This document shows, one piece after another, positions 40,685 through 49,926 of a DNA stretch of 52,869 nt. This DNA is from Thermodesulfobacteriaceae bacterium (GTDB lineage Bacteria; Desulfobacterota; Thermodesulfobacteria; Thermodesulfobacteriales; Thermodesulfatatoraceae): NCBI GenBank assembly GCA_015494065.1, contig WGCA01000046.1, positions 1-52,869 on the forward strand, in the 5' to 3' direction. Position numbers and translations under genes: made by a program. The first letter of the stretch is position 1, and each line of letters opens with the position of its first letter. The notes under the pieces are model-generated. The model had not been told where the DNA came from and searched no databases. It saw nothing but the letters and a program-made list of their open reading frames with translations.

Positions 40685-40699
40685 TGTGATGTGAGTCAG

Positions 40700-40740
40700 A
40701 AGGCATCTTTGGGCTGAGGCCCAAAAGATGCCTTTTCTTT
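40700..40740 (+). terminator. Strong hairpin terminator or attenuator before thrS
   Basis: A 15-base arm at 40700-40714 pairs with 40719-40734 with a single bulge and a TGAG loop, followed by TTTTCTTTAT. The thrS GTG is at 40760, so only about 19 bases remain for a separate promoter. The hairpin therefore either ends the tRNA-Val transcript while thrS is made by read-through, or is a controlled attenuator for the whole translation operon. Confidence 0.8.
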
Positions 40741-40759
40741 ATATTGCTAGGGAGGGGAA

Positions 40760-42670
40760 GTGGAAATAAAGATCAGTTTGCCGGACGGACGGGAGACCGT
40801 AGTTGAGGCTGGGGTTAAGGCGGCGGAGGTTTTAAAAGATTTTCTTACCAAAGAGACGATCGGGGCCAAACTAAACGATAAGGTCATCGATTTAGAGACC
40901 CCCCTTTATGAAGAGGGGGTTTTGATCCCGCTCACTCCTGATGAGCCTGAGGCCATTGAGATTTTGCGTCACACCGCGGCCCACGTCCTGGCCCAGGCGG
41001 TAAAAGAGCTCTTTCCAGAGGCCAAGCTGGGTATCGGGCCAGCCACCGAACAGGGTTTTTACTACGATTTTGACTACGAGCGCTCTTTTACGCCGGAGGA
41101 CCTCGTTCAGATAGAAAAACGCATGAAAAAGATCGTCAAAAAGAGGCTACCTATCCGGCGGGAAGAGCTTGCCAAAGAAGAGGCCTTGCGGCTCTTTGAA
41201 GAGCTTAACGAACCCTACAAAATCGAACTCATCAAAGAGATCCCAGAAGAGAAGGTCAGTATTTACCGCCAGGGAGATTTTCTGGACCTCTGTCGCGGGC
41301 CCCATCTGCCTCACACCGGCTGGGTCAAGGCCTTTAAACTCCTTTCGGTAGCCGGGGCCTATTGGCGGGGTGACGAGAAAAACCCCATGCTTTGGCGCAT
41401 TTACGGTACGGCCTTTTTTAAAAAAGAAGACCTTGAGGCCTATCTCCACCGGCTGGAGGAGGCCAAAAGGAGAGACCACCGCCGTTTGGGCAAAGAACTT
41501 GAGCTTTTCAGTATTGAAGACGAAGTAGGCCCGGGCCTCATCCTCTGGCACCCCAAAGGGGCCCTGGTGCGTAAGATAATCGAAGATTTCTGGAAGGAAG
41601 AACACCTCAAGCGCGGTTACGAGCTGGTGGTCACGCCGCATATCGCCCGCCGCCACCTCTGGAAGATTTCGGGCCACCTTGATTTTTACGCCGAAAACAT
41701 GTTTGCCCCCATGAAGATTGACGAGATCGAATACCAGTTAAAACCCATGAACTGCCCCTTTCATATCCTCATTTACAAAAGTCGGCGGCGCAGTTACCGG
41801 GAGTTACCTATCAGGTGGTGTGAACTGGGCACCGTCTACCGCTACGAAAGAAGTGGGGTCCTGCACGGACTCATGAGGGTGCGGGGCTTTACTCAGGACG
41901 ACGCCCACATATTCTGCCGGGAGGACCAGTTAGAAGAAGAGATCTTCAAGTGTCTGGACCTTACGGTCTATTTCCTGAGCACCTTTGGCTTTGCGGAATA
42001 CCAGATATATCTTTCCACCCGGCCGGAGAAATACGTCGGCAGTGAGGAGATCTGGGAAAAGGCCGAAGGGGCCCTGCGCAAGGCGTTGGAAGATAAGGGG
42101 CTGGCTTACGAGATCGACCCCGGGGAAGGGGTCTTTTACGGGCCCAAAATCGACATCAAAATCAAAGACGTGCTAGGCAGATTTTGGCAATGTTCCACTA
42201 TCCAGGTGGATTTCAACATCCCTGAAAGGTTTGATATTACTTACATCGGGGAAGACAACCGCCCTCACCGGCCCATTATGATTCACCGGGCGCTTCTGGG
42301 CTCACTTGAGCGGTTTTTTGGGGTCCTAATAGAGCATTACGCCGGGGCCTTTCCCGTCTGGCTGGCCCCGGTCCAGGCCGTGGTAGTCACCGTGGCGGAC
42401 CGCCACGTTCCCTACGGGGAGCGGGTGTTGGAACGCCTTAAGGGGGCGGGTATCAGGACCAAGGCCGATTTCCGTAACGAAAAACTCGGCTTTAAGATCA
42501 GGGAGGCCCAACTTCAAAAGATTCCATACATGCTCATCATTGGGGATAAGGAAGTGGAAAATGAGGCCTTGACGGTCCGGACCAGAAAAGGCGAAAATCT
42601 TCCCTTGGTAACCATAGAGGATTTTATCGCCAGAGTTCAGGAAGAAGTTTCGGCAAAAGTCATTAACTAG
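40760..42670 (+). CDS. thrS: Threonyl-tRNA synthetase
   Basis: Charges tRNA-Thr. The 636-residue enzyme has the TGS domain (about 1-62), the editing domain with HTAAHVLAQAVKELFP (about 71-86), and catalytic motifs LWHPKGALVRKIIEDFW, MNCPFHILIYKS, and YRYERSGVLHGLMRVRGFTQ. The C-terminal anticodon-binding domain is VWLAPVQAVVVTVADRH onwards. Length is standard. The start is GTG with a GGGAGGGG site. It leads the operon to merR; the hairpin at 40700 is the only candidate control element seen. Confidence 0.98.
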   Translation: MEIKISLPDGRETVVEAGVKAAEVLKDFLTKETIGAKLNDKVIDLETPLYEEGVLIPLTPDEPEAIEILRHTAAHVLAQAVKELFPEAKLGIGPATEQGFYYDFDYERSFTPEDLVQIEKRMKKIVKKRLPIRREELAKEEALRLFEELNEPYKIELIKEIPEEKVSIYRQGDFLDLCRGPHLPHTGWVKAFKLLSVAGAYWRGDEKNPMLWRIYGTAFFKKEDLEAYLHRLEEAKRRDHRRLGKELELFSIEDEVGPGLILWHPKGALVRKIIEDFWKEEHLKRGYELVVTPHIARRHLWKISGHLDFYAENMFAPMKIDEIEYQLKPMNCPFHILIYKSRRRSYRELPIRWCELGTVYRYERSGVLHGLMRVRGFTQDDAHIFCREDQLEEEIFKCLDLTVYFLSTFGFAEYQIYLSTRPEKYVGSEEIWEKAEGALRKALEDKGLAYEIDPGEGVFYGPKIDIKIKDVLGRFWQCSTIQVDFNIPERFDITYIGEDNRPHRPIMIHRALLGSLERFFGVLIEHYAGAFPVWLAPVQAVVVTVADRHVPYGERVLERLKGAGIRTKADFRNEKLGFKIREAQLQKIPYMLIIGDKEVENEALTVRTRKGENLPLVTIEDFIARVQEEVSAKVIN

Positions 42671-42678
42671 GAGTAAAG

Positions 42679-43203
42679 GTGGCCAAAATAGACAAAAGGA
42701 AGTTCAGGGTTAACGAAAAAATAAGGGCTCCTAGGGTAAGGCTGGTGGACGCAGACGGTAAGCAGTTGGGGATAGTTTCGCGGGAAGAGGCCTTACGTAG
42801 GGCTCAAGACCAGGGGCTTGACCTGGTGGAGGTGGCCCCGCAGGCAGACCCCCCTGTTTGCCGCATAATGGATTACGGGCAGTTTCTTTACCAGCAGGCC
42901 AAAAAGGCCAAGGAAGCCCGCAAAAAACAAACCGTGGTAGAGGTTAAAGAGATCAAGGTCCGGCCTAAGACGGACGTCCACGACCTGGAGACCAAAATAC
43001 GCCACATCAAACGTTTTCTTAAGGACAAAAACAAAGTAAAGGTCCGGGTCTTTTTCAGGGGGCGGGAGATTACCAAACCCGAGCTAGGTCAGGAGGTGCT
43101 CAATAAAATTCTGGCGGCGGTAGAGGAGGAGGCTCAGGTGGAGATGAAGCCCCGCATGGAGGGGCGGCAGATGATCATGATCCTGGCCCCTAAGAAATCT
43201 TAA
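42679..43203 (+). CDS. infC: Translation initiation factor IF-3
   Basis: Binds the 30S subunit and checks the start codon. The 174-residue protein has the N-domain NEKIRAPRVRLVDADGKQLG (about 12-31) and VAPQADPPVCRIMDYGQFLY (about 52-71). A Lys-rich linker follows, then the C-domain VKEIKVRPKTDVHDLETK and KVRVFFRGREITKPELG. It starts with GTG, fitting the usual use of a non-ATG start for IF-3 self-control. AGGAGTAAAG precedes it. Confidence 0.98.
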   Translation: MAKIDKRKFRVNEKIRAPRVRLVDADGKQLGIVSREEALRRAQDQGLDLVEVAPQADPPVCRIMDYGQFLYQQAKKAKEARKKQTVVEVKEIKVRPKTDVHDLETKIRHIKRFLKDKNKVKVRVFFRGREITKPELGQEVLNKILAAVEEEAQVEMKPRMEGRQMIMILAPKKS

Positions 43204-43266
43204 GGCTTGCAAAAGCCTCAAACCGCATTATTCCTTTGGGAACATAATTTGGGGGAAGGTGAAATT

Positions 43267-43473
43267 ATGGCGAAAATAAAGATGAAAACCAACCGTTCTG
43301 CGGCCAAACGCTTTAAGGTCACCGCCAAAGGTAAGGTGATGCATTTCCGGGCGGGTAAAAGCCACCTTTTACGCAAAAAAAACCGTAAAAGGAAAAGGAA
43401 TCTCAAAAAAGCGGTGGTACTTTCTTCCGCAAACTTGGCCGCCGTTAAACGTTTGATTCCTTATAAGTTTTAA
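43267..43473 (+). CDS. rpmI: Ribosomal protein bL35
   Basis: Large-subunit protein of 68 residues: [19 protein letters not shown] at the start and a Lys/Arg-rich middle [16 protein letters not shown]. The ATG at 43267 is preceded by GGGGAAGGTG; the same frame is open to a TTG at 43207, but that extension does not look like L35. Confidence 0.97.
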   Translation: MAKIKMKTNRSAAKRFKVTAKGKVMHFRAGKSHLLRKKNRKRKRNLKKAVVLSSANLAAVKRLIPYKF

Positions 43474-43486
43474 GGAGGTTCAGGTC

Positions 43487-43843
43487 ATGCCCAGGGCAAA
43501 AGGTGGTCCCAAGACCAGAAGAAGGCATAAAAAATATATCAAAATGGCCAAAGGATACTGGGGGCAGCGCAAAAATTGTTTCCGGCGGGTGCGGGAAACG
43601 GTGGAAAGGGCCCTGGTCTATGCTTACCGGGACCGGCGTCAGCGCAAAAGAGATTTTCGCCGTCTCTGGCAGATCAGGATTAACGCCGCGGCCAGGCTTC
43701 ACGGCTTAAATTATAGCCGTTTCATGGGGGGCCTTAAAAAGGCGGGGGTCGAGCTTGACCGTAAAATGCTGGCCAACCTTGCCATTACTGAACCGGAGGC
43801 CTTCAAAAAGCTGGTGGAGCTTGCGGCTTCTAAATGGCAATAG
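43487..43843 (+). CDS. rplT: Ribosomal protein bL20
   Basis: Large-subunit assembly protein of 118 residues: [20 protein letters not shown], then [20 protein letters not shown] and [21 protein letters not shown] clear GGAGG site precedes the ATG. L20 represses this operon in E. coli by binding a leader; no such structure was searched for here. pheS starts three bases after it. Confidence 0.98.
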   Translation: MPRAKGGPKTRRRHKKYIKMAKGYWGQRKNCFRRVRETVERALVYAYRDRRQRKRDFRRLWQIRINAAARLHGLNYSRFMGGLKKAGVELDRKMLANLAITEPEAFKKLVELAASKWQ

Positions 43844-43846
43844 GCC

Positions 43847-44860
43847 ATGGTGGACGAAAAGAGCCTGGAAGAGCTCAAAAAGAAGGCGCTTTCCGAGATA
43901 AAAGAAGCGGAGGACGAAAAGGGGCTTGAGGCGGCCCGGGTCAAGTTTCTGGGGCGTAAAGGTGAGCTGACCAAAATTCTTAAGTCCATCGCTCAGCTTC
44001 CCCCGGAGCTGAAGCCGGTTATCGGGCGCCTGGCCAACCAGATAAAGAAAGAACTGGAAGCCGCCCTTAAAGAGGCCCAGCAGGAGCTCAAAAAGAAAAA
44101 GGAGTCACGTCTTCCGGGGTTTGACCTTACACTTCCCGGGCGCCCTTACACCCTGGGAAAGTTGCATCCCATCACCCAGGTAATGACCGAACTTTGCGAA
44201 ATTTTCCTCCGTATGGGTTTTTCCATAGCCACCGGTCCCGAGGTAGAGCTTGATTACTACAATTTTGAGGCCCTAAACATTCCCCCGGATCATCCCGCTC
44301 GGGACATGCAGGCCACTTTTTATCTCACCGATAAGGTCCTTTTGCGAACGCACACCTCTCCCATCCAGATCAGGACCATGGAGCGGGAAAGGCCACCGCT
44401 CAGGATTATTGCCCCTGGCAAGGTCTACCGTTGCGATTCGGACGTGACCCATACCCCCATGTTTCACCAGATTGAAGGTCTTATGGTGGACCGGGACGTT
44501 TCCTTTGCAGACTTAAAAGGTATTCTCAGTGTCTTTGCTCGGGAGATCTTTGGGGAAGAGACCAGGGTCCGTTTTCGCCCTAGTTATTTTCCCTTTACCG
44601 AGCCCAGTGTGGAGATGGACATCAGTTGTGTGATCTGTGGCGGAGAGGGTTGTCGCGTCTGCGGGCAGACAGGTTGGCTTGAGATCTTGGGGGCGGGGAT
44701 GGTGCACCCGAACGTCTTCCGCGCGGTGGGGTATGACCCTGAGCAGTGGGTGGGTTTTGCCTTTGGGCTCGGGGTAGAACGTATTACCATGCTCAAGTTC
44801 GGCATAGACGACATCCGCCTTTTTTACGAAAATCACCTGCGTTTTCTGGAGCAATTCTAG
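43847..44860 (+). CDS. pheS: Phenylalanyl-tRNA synthetase alpha subunit
   Basis: Catalytic subunit of the alpha2-beta2 enzyme. The 337-residue protein has an N-terminal coiled coil (about 1-90), then [19 protein letters not shown], the class II motifs [22 protein letters not shown] and [17 protein letters not shown], and [19 protein letters not shown] Cys-rich loop [17 protein letters not shown] at about 258-274 may bind zinc, as in many anaerobes. The ATG has only a weak site; translation may be coupled to rplT. pheT follows directly. Confidence 0.98.
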   Translation: MVDEKSLEELKKKALSEIKEAEDEKGLEAARVKFLGRKGELTKILKSIAQLPPELKPVIGRLANQIKKELEAALKEAQQELKKKKESRLPGFDLTLPGRPYTLGKLHPITQVMTELCEIFLRMGFSIATGPEVELDYYNFEALNIPPDHPARDMQATFYLTDKVLLRTHTSPIQIRTMERERPPLRIIAPGKVYRCDSDVTHTPMFHQIEGLMVDRDVSFADLKGILSVFAREIFGEETRVRFRPSYFPFTEPSVEMDISCVICGGEGCRVCGQTGWLEILGAGMVHPNVFRAVGYDPEQWVGFAFGLGVERITMLKFGIDDIRLFYENHLRFLEQF

Positions 44861-47260
44861 ATGTTAGTGCCTTATAACTGGCTCAGAGAATGGGTGGATC
44901 TCAAAGAAGGGCCCGAAGAGCTGGCCCAACGCCTCACCCTTACCGGGCTTGAGGTGGAAGGGGTTTTTAATGCTTACGAAGAGGTGGCCCCAGTTACGGT
45001 GGTGAGGGTGGTCTCGGTGGCGCCCCATCCCCACGCGGAAAAATTAAAGATTTGCCAGGTTTCTGACGGCGAAAGGGACTACCAGGTGGTCTGCGGGGCC
45101 CCTAACGTAAGGGAGGGGTTAAAGACCGCCTTTGCTCCTCCTGGCACGGTCCTTTTTACGGGAGAGAAGATCAGTGAGGCTGAGATCAGGGGAGTTCGTT
45201 CCGAAGGAGTCCTCTGTTCACCTTACGAACTCGGGGTGGAGGCCAGAAAAGACGGCCTTATCGAATTTTCCGACGAGGTTTCTCTGGGCCGCAAGGTCAT
45301 TGAGGTCTTGGGCCTTTACGAGCCCGTCTTGGAAGTAGCGGTAACCCCTAACCGGGGAGATTGTCTTTCTATTTACGGGCTGGCCAGAGAGGCCGCAGCG
45401 GTTACGGAAAGCGTCCTGCGCCCCTTCTCACCCCCGACTTTGCCCTTGGGGGAGGAAATTTTTTCTGAGACCAGCGTAGTAATCGAAGTGCCAGAGCTTT
45501 GTTTTCGTTACGCCGGGCGCCTTATAAAAGGGGTTCGGGTTTCCGAAAGCCCTTTTGAGATCCAGAAACGTCTTTGGTTCTGCGGGCTGCGGCCCATAAA
45601 TAACGTGGTTGACGTCACCAATTACGTCCTGCTTTTGCTGGGCCAACCCCTCCACGCTTTTGACTTTGATCTGCTGGAGGGCCGGCGCATTATCGTCCGG
45701 CGGGCCCGCCCCGGAGAGAAGATTCTTACGCTGGACGGGGTAGAAAGGACCCTTGATGAGAGTATTATGGTCATCGCCGACGCATCGCGGCCGGTGGCGG
45801 TGGCCGGAATTATGGGAGGCGAAGAGACGGCGGTCTCTGACAAGACCAAGAACGTCTTTCTGGAAAGTGCCTGGTTTAACCCTTCGAGCATCAGGCGAAG
45901 CAGCCAAAGGCTCAAACTTTCCTCTGAGAGTTCGTACCGCTTTGAAAGAGGGGTTGACCCGGAAGGGGTAATCAAGGGGCTCGAACTGGCGGCCTCCCTC
46001 ATCCAAGAGCTGGCCGGGGGTGAAATTGTCCCTGGCCGGGTGGACGAATACCCCAGGCCCTATGTGTCCCGGGAAATAAGGCTCTCCCCCAAAAGAGTGA
46101 ACCTTTACCTCAAAGTAGACCTTCCCGAGGAAAAGCTTACCGATCTTCTGGAAAAAGTAGAAGTAAAAGTGGAACGTGGGGTAGAAGATCTTATCTGTGT
46201 GCCCCCTTCCTACCGCCACGATCTTACCTTGCCAGAGGACCTGATTGAGGAAATCGCAAGGCTTTACGGCTACGATAAGCTTCCGGTGGCGGTCCCCCGG
46301 GCGGAGATTGTGGGAAGGCCCCCCCGTCTCTTTGATAGGCTCTTGCGCCGGGCCAGAGAAATCCTAACGGCGCTTGGCCTCTTTGAGGTGATCAACTACA
46401 GCTTTATCTCTCCCAGGTTTGTAAGCCTTCTGGGCCTTGAGGACGACCCGCGCGCCCGGACCCTTTCGTTGGCCAACCCCCTTTCTGAAGAACAATCGGT
46501 AATGCGCACCACGCTGATCCCGGGCCTTTTACAGACGGCCAGGGTAAACGTTTTTCGTGAGGTCCCGGACCTTAAGATTTTCGAAATAGGGCGGGTCTTT
46601 TGGCCCCGGGAAGGGGAGCCCCTACCTGAAGAACGGCACTTCTTGGCGGGGCTTTTGTGCGGGCGGGCCCATCCGCCAAGCTGTCACCAAAGGCCTCGTC
46701 TCCTTGATTTTTACGACTTAAAGGGAGTGCTGGAGAGCCTTTTCCAGGCCCTGGGGGTAAGGGGGCTTTGCTTTGAACCGGGGGCCGGAGAGCCTTTTCT
46801 CCTGCCAGCCTTGAGCGTGGCCCTTAAGGCCGGGGAGGAAAAGATAGGCTTTGCCGGGGCCTTACGGGATGATGTCTTGGAAAAACTTGATTTAACCGGG
46901 CCTATCTTTGTCTTTGAGCTTGATTTCAAAAAACTGTGTCACCTGGTAGAAACCAAAAAGACCTACCAGCCTCTGCCCAAATTTCCGGCCACTTTTAGGG
47001 ATCTCGCCCTAGTGGTTCCTGAGGAATTGCCGGCGGGCGACGTCCTTGCTTTTGCCCGCAAACTTTCCTTTCCTCACCTAGAAGACGTGCAACTGATAGA
47101 CGTCTACCGGGGCAAAGGAGTCCCGGCCGGGGAAAAGAGCCTTACCCTGCGGTTTGTCTACCGTGCTAAGGAACGAACTTTACGGGACGAAGAGGTAAAC
47201 GACTTGCACCAACAGGTCACCGAAGCCATTTTGTCCCATTTTAAGGCAAGACTTAGATGA
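44861..47260 (+). CDS. pheT: Phenylalanyl-tRNA synthetase beta subunit
   Basis: The 799-residue protein holds the tRNA-binding EMAP-like domain (about 40-150; VVRVVSVAPHPHAEKLKICQ). It then has the B3/B4 editing region (about 210-380; RYAGRLIKGVRV, SESSYRFERGVDPEGV), the B5 domain (PEDLIEEIARLYGYDKLP), and the catalytic-like core. The C-terminal FDX-ACB domain is FPATFRDLALVVPEELPAG to LRDEEVNDLHQQ. Length is standard. The ATG follows the pheS stop directly. Confidence 0.98.
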   Translation: MLVPYNWLREWVDLKEGPEELAQRLTLTGLEVEGVFNAYEEVAPVTVVRVVSVAPHPHAEKLKICQVSDGERDYQVVCGAPNVREGLKTAFAPPGTVLFTGEKISEAEIRGVRSEGVLCSPYELGVEARKDGLIEFSDEVSLGRKVIEVLGLYEPVLEVAVTPNRGDCLSIYGLAREAAAVTESVLRPFSPPTLPLGEEIFSETSVVIEVPELCFRYAGRLIKGVRVSESPFEIQKRLWFCGLRPINNVVDVTNYVLLLLGQPLHAFDFDLLEGRRIIVRRARPGEKILTLDGVERTLDESIMVIADASRPVAVAGIMGGEETAVSDKTKNVFLESAWFNPSSIRRSSQRLKLSSESSYRFERGVDPEGVIKGLELAASLIQELAGGEIVPGRVDEYPRPYVSREIRLSPKRVNLYLKVDLPEEKLTDLLEKVEVKVERGVEDLICVPPSYRHDLTLPEDLIEEIARLYGYDKLPVAVPRAEIVGRPPRLFDRLLRRAREILTALGLFEVINYSFISPRFVSLLGLEDDPRARTLSLANPLSEEQSVMRTTLIPGLLQTARVNVFREVPDLKIFEIGRVFWPREGEPLPEERHFLAGLLCGRAHPPSCHQRPRLLDFYDLKGVLESLFQALGVRGLCFEPGAGEPFLLPALSVALKAGEEKIGFAGALRDDVLEKLDLTGPIFVFELDFKKLCHLVETKKTYQPLPKFPATFRDLALVVPEELPAGDVLAFARKLSFPHLEDVQLIDVYRGKGVPAGEKSLTLRFVYRAKERTLRDEEVNDLHQQVTEAILSHFKARLR

Positions 47261-47544
47261 AAAAGACCCTTACCAAACGGGATCTGGTGAAATATCTCCA
47301 CGAAGAACTGGGTTTTTCGGCTCGGAGCCTGGCCCGGGTGGTGGACCTCCTCTTTGAGGAGATAAAGAGGGCGCTGGAGAGGGGGGAAGAGGTCAAGATA
47401 GTCCGTTTCGGGATCTTTGAGCCTTATCAGCGGCCTACCCGGAAAGGGGTAAGCCCGCAGGATGGAAGTCCGATCTTGATTCAGGGAAAGAAGACCGCCG
47501 TTTTTCGGCCAAGCCCTACCCTTAAAGAGTTTATTAACCGTTGA
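47257..47544 (+). CDS. ihfA: Integration host factor alpha-type protein
   Basis: Small DNA-bending protein of the HU/IHF family, 95 residues. It has TKRDLVKYLHEELGFSARSL at the start, VKIVRFGIFEPYQRPTRKG in the beta arm, the Pro-containing tip SPQDGSPIL, and AVFRPSPTLKEFINR at the end. The position right after pheT is the usual one for ihfA. Sequence at the arm (RKGVSPQDG rather than RxGRNPxTG) is more divergent than usual. It overlaps pheT by four bases. Confidence 0.92.
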   Translation: MKKTLTKRDLVKYLHEELGFSARSLARVVDLLFEEIKRALERGEEVKIVRFGIFEPYQRPTRKGVSPQDGSPILIQGKKTAVFRPSPTLKEFINR

Positions 47545-47879
47545 ATCTTATGAAGGCCAAGCAGGTTCTTTCCAAGCGCTACTATACCATCGGGGAGGTA
47601 GCGCGCCTGCTTGGGGTTGAACCCCACGTATTACGCTTCTGGGAAAAGGAATTCCGTAAGTTCATCAAGCCTTTGCGCGTTTCCGGAAGGAGGCTTTACC
47701 GCGGCGAACAGGTTGAAGTTTTCCGGCGCATAAAGTCCCTGCTTTACGAGGAGGGGTATACTATTTCCGGGGCCAAAAAGAAACTTTCTGCCAAAAAAGA
47801 CGCGCAAGACGTCCTTTTGGAAGTGAAAAGGGGGCTTGAGGAGATCTTAGAGATCCTTACCGGTGAGGAGGGGCAATAG
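47541..47879 (+). CDS. MerR-family regulator
   Basis: A 112-residue one-domain regulator with the helix-turn-helix YYTIGEVARLLGVEPHVLRFWEKEF (read as start YYTIGEV, recognition VEPHVLRFWE) and the wing RRLYRGEQVEVFRRIKSLL. It ends with a short coiled coil and has no ligand-binding domain. Genes of this type often follow ihfA in Deltaproteobacteria. The start is the TTG at 47541 overlapping ihfA, or the ATG at 47550; neither has a clear site. The end overlaps the convergent HDOD gene by 23 bases. Confidence 0.9.
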   Translation: MNLMKAKQVLSKRYYTIGEVARLLGVEPHVLRFWEKEFRKFIKPLRVSGRRLYRGEQVEVFRRIKSLLYEEGYTISGAKKKLSAKKDAQDVLLEVKRGLEEILEILTGEEGQ

Positions 47880-48768
47880 GTTCCCTTACCTTCAGTCCAA
47901 AGCCCCTGGCCGTGTCCAGTAGCTGTTCCCGGGCTGAATTTAAGGCGGAAAGAGCGACTTTTTCGGCAAAAAGGCCTGCCTTGGTGAAAGAAAACCAGTC
48001 CTCCCAGGAAGGTTCCTCTTCCAGTACCGAAGGGATGCTGCTGGAAAAAGCCACTATTTCAAAGACTTCGTCTTTTACGGGAAGATTTTGTAGGGTCTGA
48101 GGTGGGGAAATATGAAGCCCCACCGCACAAATAATGGTCTCACTAAGGCGCCATTTTTGAGCCAGCCAGGCCCCGGCCTGGGCGTGGTGCCAGCTCAAGG
48201 TCTCTTTTTCGACTTCGTTAAGGCGTCTTTTCCCCTGGCCACGTTTGAGATAGGCCTTTTGGTAAACGTCATACCAGTTTGTAAGGAGCACCGGAAGGGC
48301 GATGTCTTGGAGCAAAGCCGCCAAAAAGACTTCTTCTTTCTTTTCGGTGGGGGCCAATTTGCGGGCGAACAGGGCCCTGAAGAGGGAATCAGTCCAAAAA
48401 GCGGCCAGGTCAAAACCTTCTTTGTGTGGGTCTTTGATGATACGGGTGATGCCGTAAGATACCACCAGGCTTTCAATCTGTTTTAGCCCCAGGATATTTA
48501 CCGCCTGGTTGAGGCTGTTTACCGGTCTGCTGAGACTCAGGTAGGCAGAGTTTACCATTTGTAATATTTGGCTGGCCAGGCCCGGATCATAGCCCAAAAG
48601 GGAGGCTATCTCGTTTATAGAGGCTTCGGGGTTGCGGATCATGGCCATAATTTTCGTCACGATGTCTGGCAAGGAGGGGACCTTAAAATCCTTAAAAATC
48701 TTTTCAAAATCACCGGTGGCTAGAGCGGCGTAGCGGTTCATCTTTTGGGCCAAGTTCTTAAAAATCAT
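47857..48768 (-). CDS. HDOD-domain protein
   Basis: A 303-residue cytoplasmic protein with an HDOD signalling domain (about 25-220). It has KVPSLPDIVTKIMAMI, the helix SINEIASLLGYDPGLASQIL, NSAYLSLSRPVNSLNQAVNILG and SWHHAQAGAWLAQKW. HDOD proteins lack the metal-binding residues of true HD hydrolases and act as adaptors in chemotaxis, motility or stress control. The C-terminal part (about 225-303) is a helical extension with no known motif. It is divergent from the HPP gene. Confidence 0.9.
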   Translation of the reverse strand: MIFKNLAQKMNRYAALATGDFEKIFKDFKVPSLPDIVTKIMAMIRNPEASINEIASLLGYDPGLASQILQMVNSAYLSLSRPVNSLNQAVNILGLKQIESLVVSYGITRIIKDPHKEGFDLAAFWTDSLFRALFARKLAPTEKKEEVFLAALLQDIALPVLLTNWYDVYQKAYLKRGQGKRRLNEVEKETLSWHHAQAGAWLAQKWRLSETIICAVGLHISPPQTLQNLPVKDEVFEIVAFSSSIPSVLEEEPSWEDWFSFTKAGLFAEKVALSALNSAREQLLDTARGFGLKVREPIAPPHR

Positions 48769-48827
48769 CTTTTTTCCAGGTTGGCCGATCTTAATTGCTA
48801 GGTTCTTATTCGGAATTTTGCCTGAAG

Positions 48828-49523
48828 ATGAAAAGACTTGCGGATTGGTTTTTTTGGCAGCTAGCCAAACTTTACCGGTTGCGCTTTTGGTACCTGGCGC
48901 GCCGGGGGAATCCGGTCTTTTTCTACCTCTTTATCGGGTTAAATAACGCCCTGGCCATCTTCGTCCTGGGTTACATCGCCCACCTCACCACCTGGCCGCT
49001 GCTTTTCCCTTCCCTCGGGCCTACCCTGTTTCTGGCCTTCTACGCACCCCAAAGGGCCATCTCCGCCCCTAAAAACGCGCTCCTAGGCCATTTGCTGGGC
49101 GCTATAACCGGGATGCTCTGCTTACTCCTTTTCAGACAATTGGGCTGGGCCCAGGAAGTCCTGGCCTTAAGTACGGTAGCAGCAGCGGCTTTGACCGTGG
49201 GGGTGGCGGGTTCCCTGATGACCTTTTTCAAAATTTTACACCCTCCTGCGGCTTCTACCGCCTTGCTGGCGGCCCTGGGTTATTTTGACCATTTTTCACA
49301 ATTCTTGGGGCTTATTGTTGCCCTGATATTAATTCTTTTACAGGCCAAACTTATGCACACCCTGGCCGGGGTGGATTATCCCCTCTGGGCCCCCAAGGAA
49401 GAAGAAGCCCTTGTGCTCAAAGGCAAAGGATTTGCTCTCCGACCCTCGCAAGGCCCTCCCCAAGATCTCGCCGGTCTCGGAGACGTATTAATCCGCAAGG
49501 GTTCTTTTGATCAAAAAAATTGA
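48828..49523 (+). CDS. HPP-family membrane protein
   Basis: A 231-residue inner membrane protein with about four to five spans. The HPP motif is present in ILHPPAASTALLAALGY, together with LLFPSLGPTLFLAFYAP and SAPKNALLGHLLGAITGM. HPP proteins have been linked to nitrite transport in cyanobacteria and plastids; here the substrate is not known. The first Met-started choice is ATG 48828; a TTG at 48795 would add 11 residues. Neither has a strong site. An AT-rich stretch of about 150 bases follows. Confidence 0.85.
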   Translation: MKRLADWFFWQLAKLYRLRFWYLARRGNPVFFYLFIGLNNALAIFVLGYIAHLTTWPLLFPSLGPTLFLAFYAPQRAISAPKNALLGHLLGAITGMLCLLLFRQLGWAQEVLALSTVAAAALTVGVAGSLMTFFKILHPPAASTALLAALGYFDHFSQFLGLIVALILILLQAKLMHTLAGVDYPLWAPKEEEALVLKGKGFALRPSQGPPQDLAGLGDVLIRKGSFDQKN

Positions 49524-49677
49524 GCAAAAATTTCAAAAAATTATTTAAACTTCCGAAAAAGAGATCAAAAAGATATCCCAGATCAATTGGGTAGGAATTA
49601 TCGGGCCTAACTGTGATTGCTTTAAGGTAAATAATTCGCCTAAATGAAGCAAAATTTAAAAAATAAAACTCTTCTTT

Positions 49678-49926
49678 ATGAACTGGTACAAAAGATTTCT
49701 CGGCAAGAAAGTTACTTTAAACGGGTGCAAAGATACCTATTACCAGGGTGTCTTGATAGCCTGTATGAACGGCCGGCTTTTCCTAAAAGACGCTTTTGTT
49801 TGCCAAGAGGGGAAGAGGGCCAAATTTCCCGTTATTTCGGTAGAAACGAGGTTTTTACGTTGTCTTTATTTAAAAGAAGGAAACGAGACCATCTCTTTGA
49901 ATTTACGTGCTATTGACGCAGGCTGA
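49678..49926 (+). CDS. Small protein, possible Sm-like fold
   Basis: An 82-residue protein (MNWYKRFLGKKVTLNGCK, then TYYQGVLIACMNGRLFLKDA). The central pattern KVTL-x8-YYQGVLIACMNGRLFLKDA resembles the beta-strand order of the Sm1 motif in LSm/Hfq-type RNA-binding proteins. The key residues of Hfq are not seen, so this is only a suggestion. Four Cys residues are unusual for Hfq. It follows an AT-rich region with a weak site, and its end overlaps the convergent radical SAM gene by 17 bases. Codon use is plausible for a real gene. Confidence 0.5.
   Translation: MNWYKRFLGKKVTLNGCKDTYYQGVLIACMNGRLFLKDAFVCQEGKRAKFPVISVETRFLRCLYLKEGNETISLNLRAIDAG

Noticed and set aside
40684-40760. T-box riboswitch before thrS
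   Set aside because: The interval is too short and lacks the T-box sequence and specifier stem; only a simple hairpin is present.
43207-43266. N-terminal extension of rpmI from a TTG
   Set aside because: The added residues do not match L35 proteins, and a ribosome site fits the ATG at 43267.
45428-46219. 263-codon minus-strand frame within pheT
   Set aside because: Shadow of pheT; no ribosome site and no motif.
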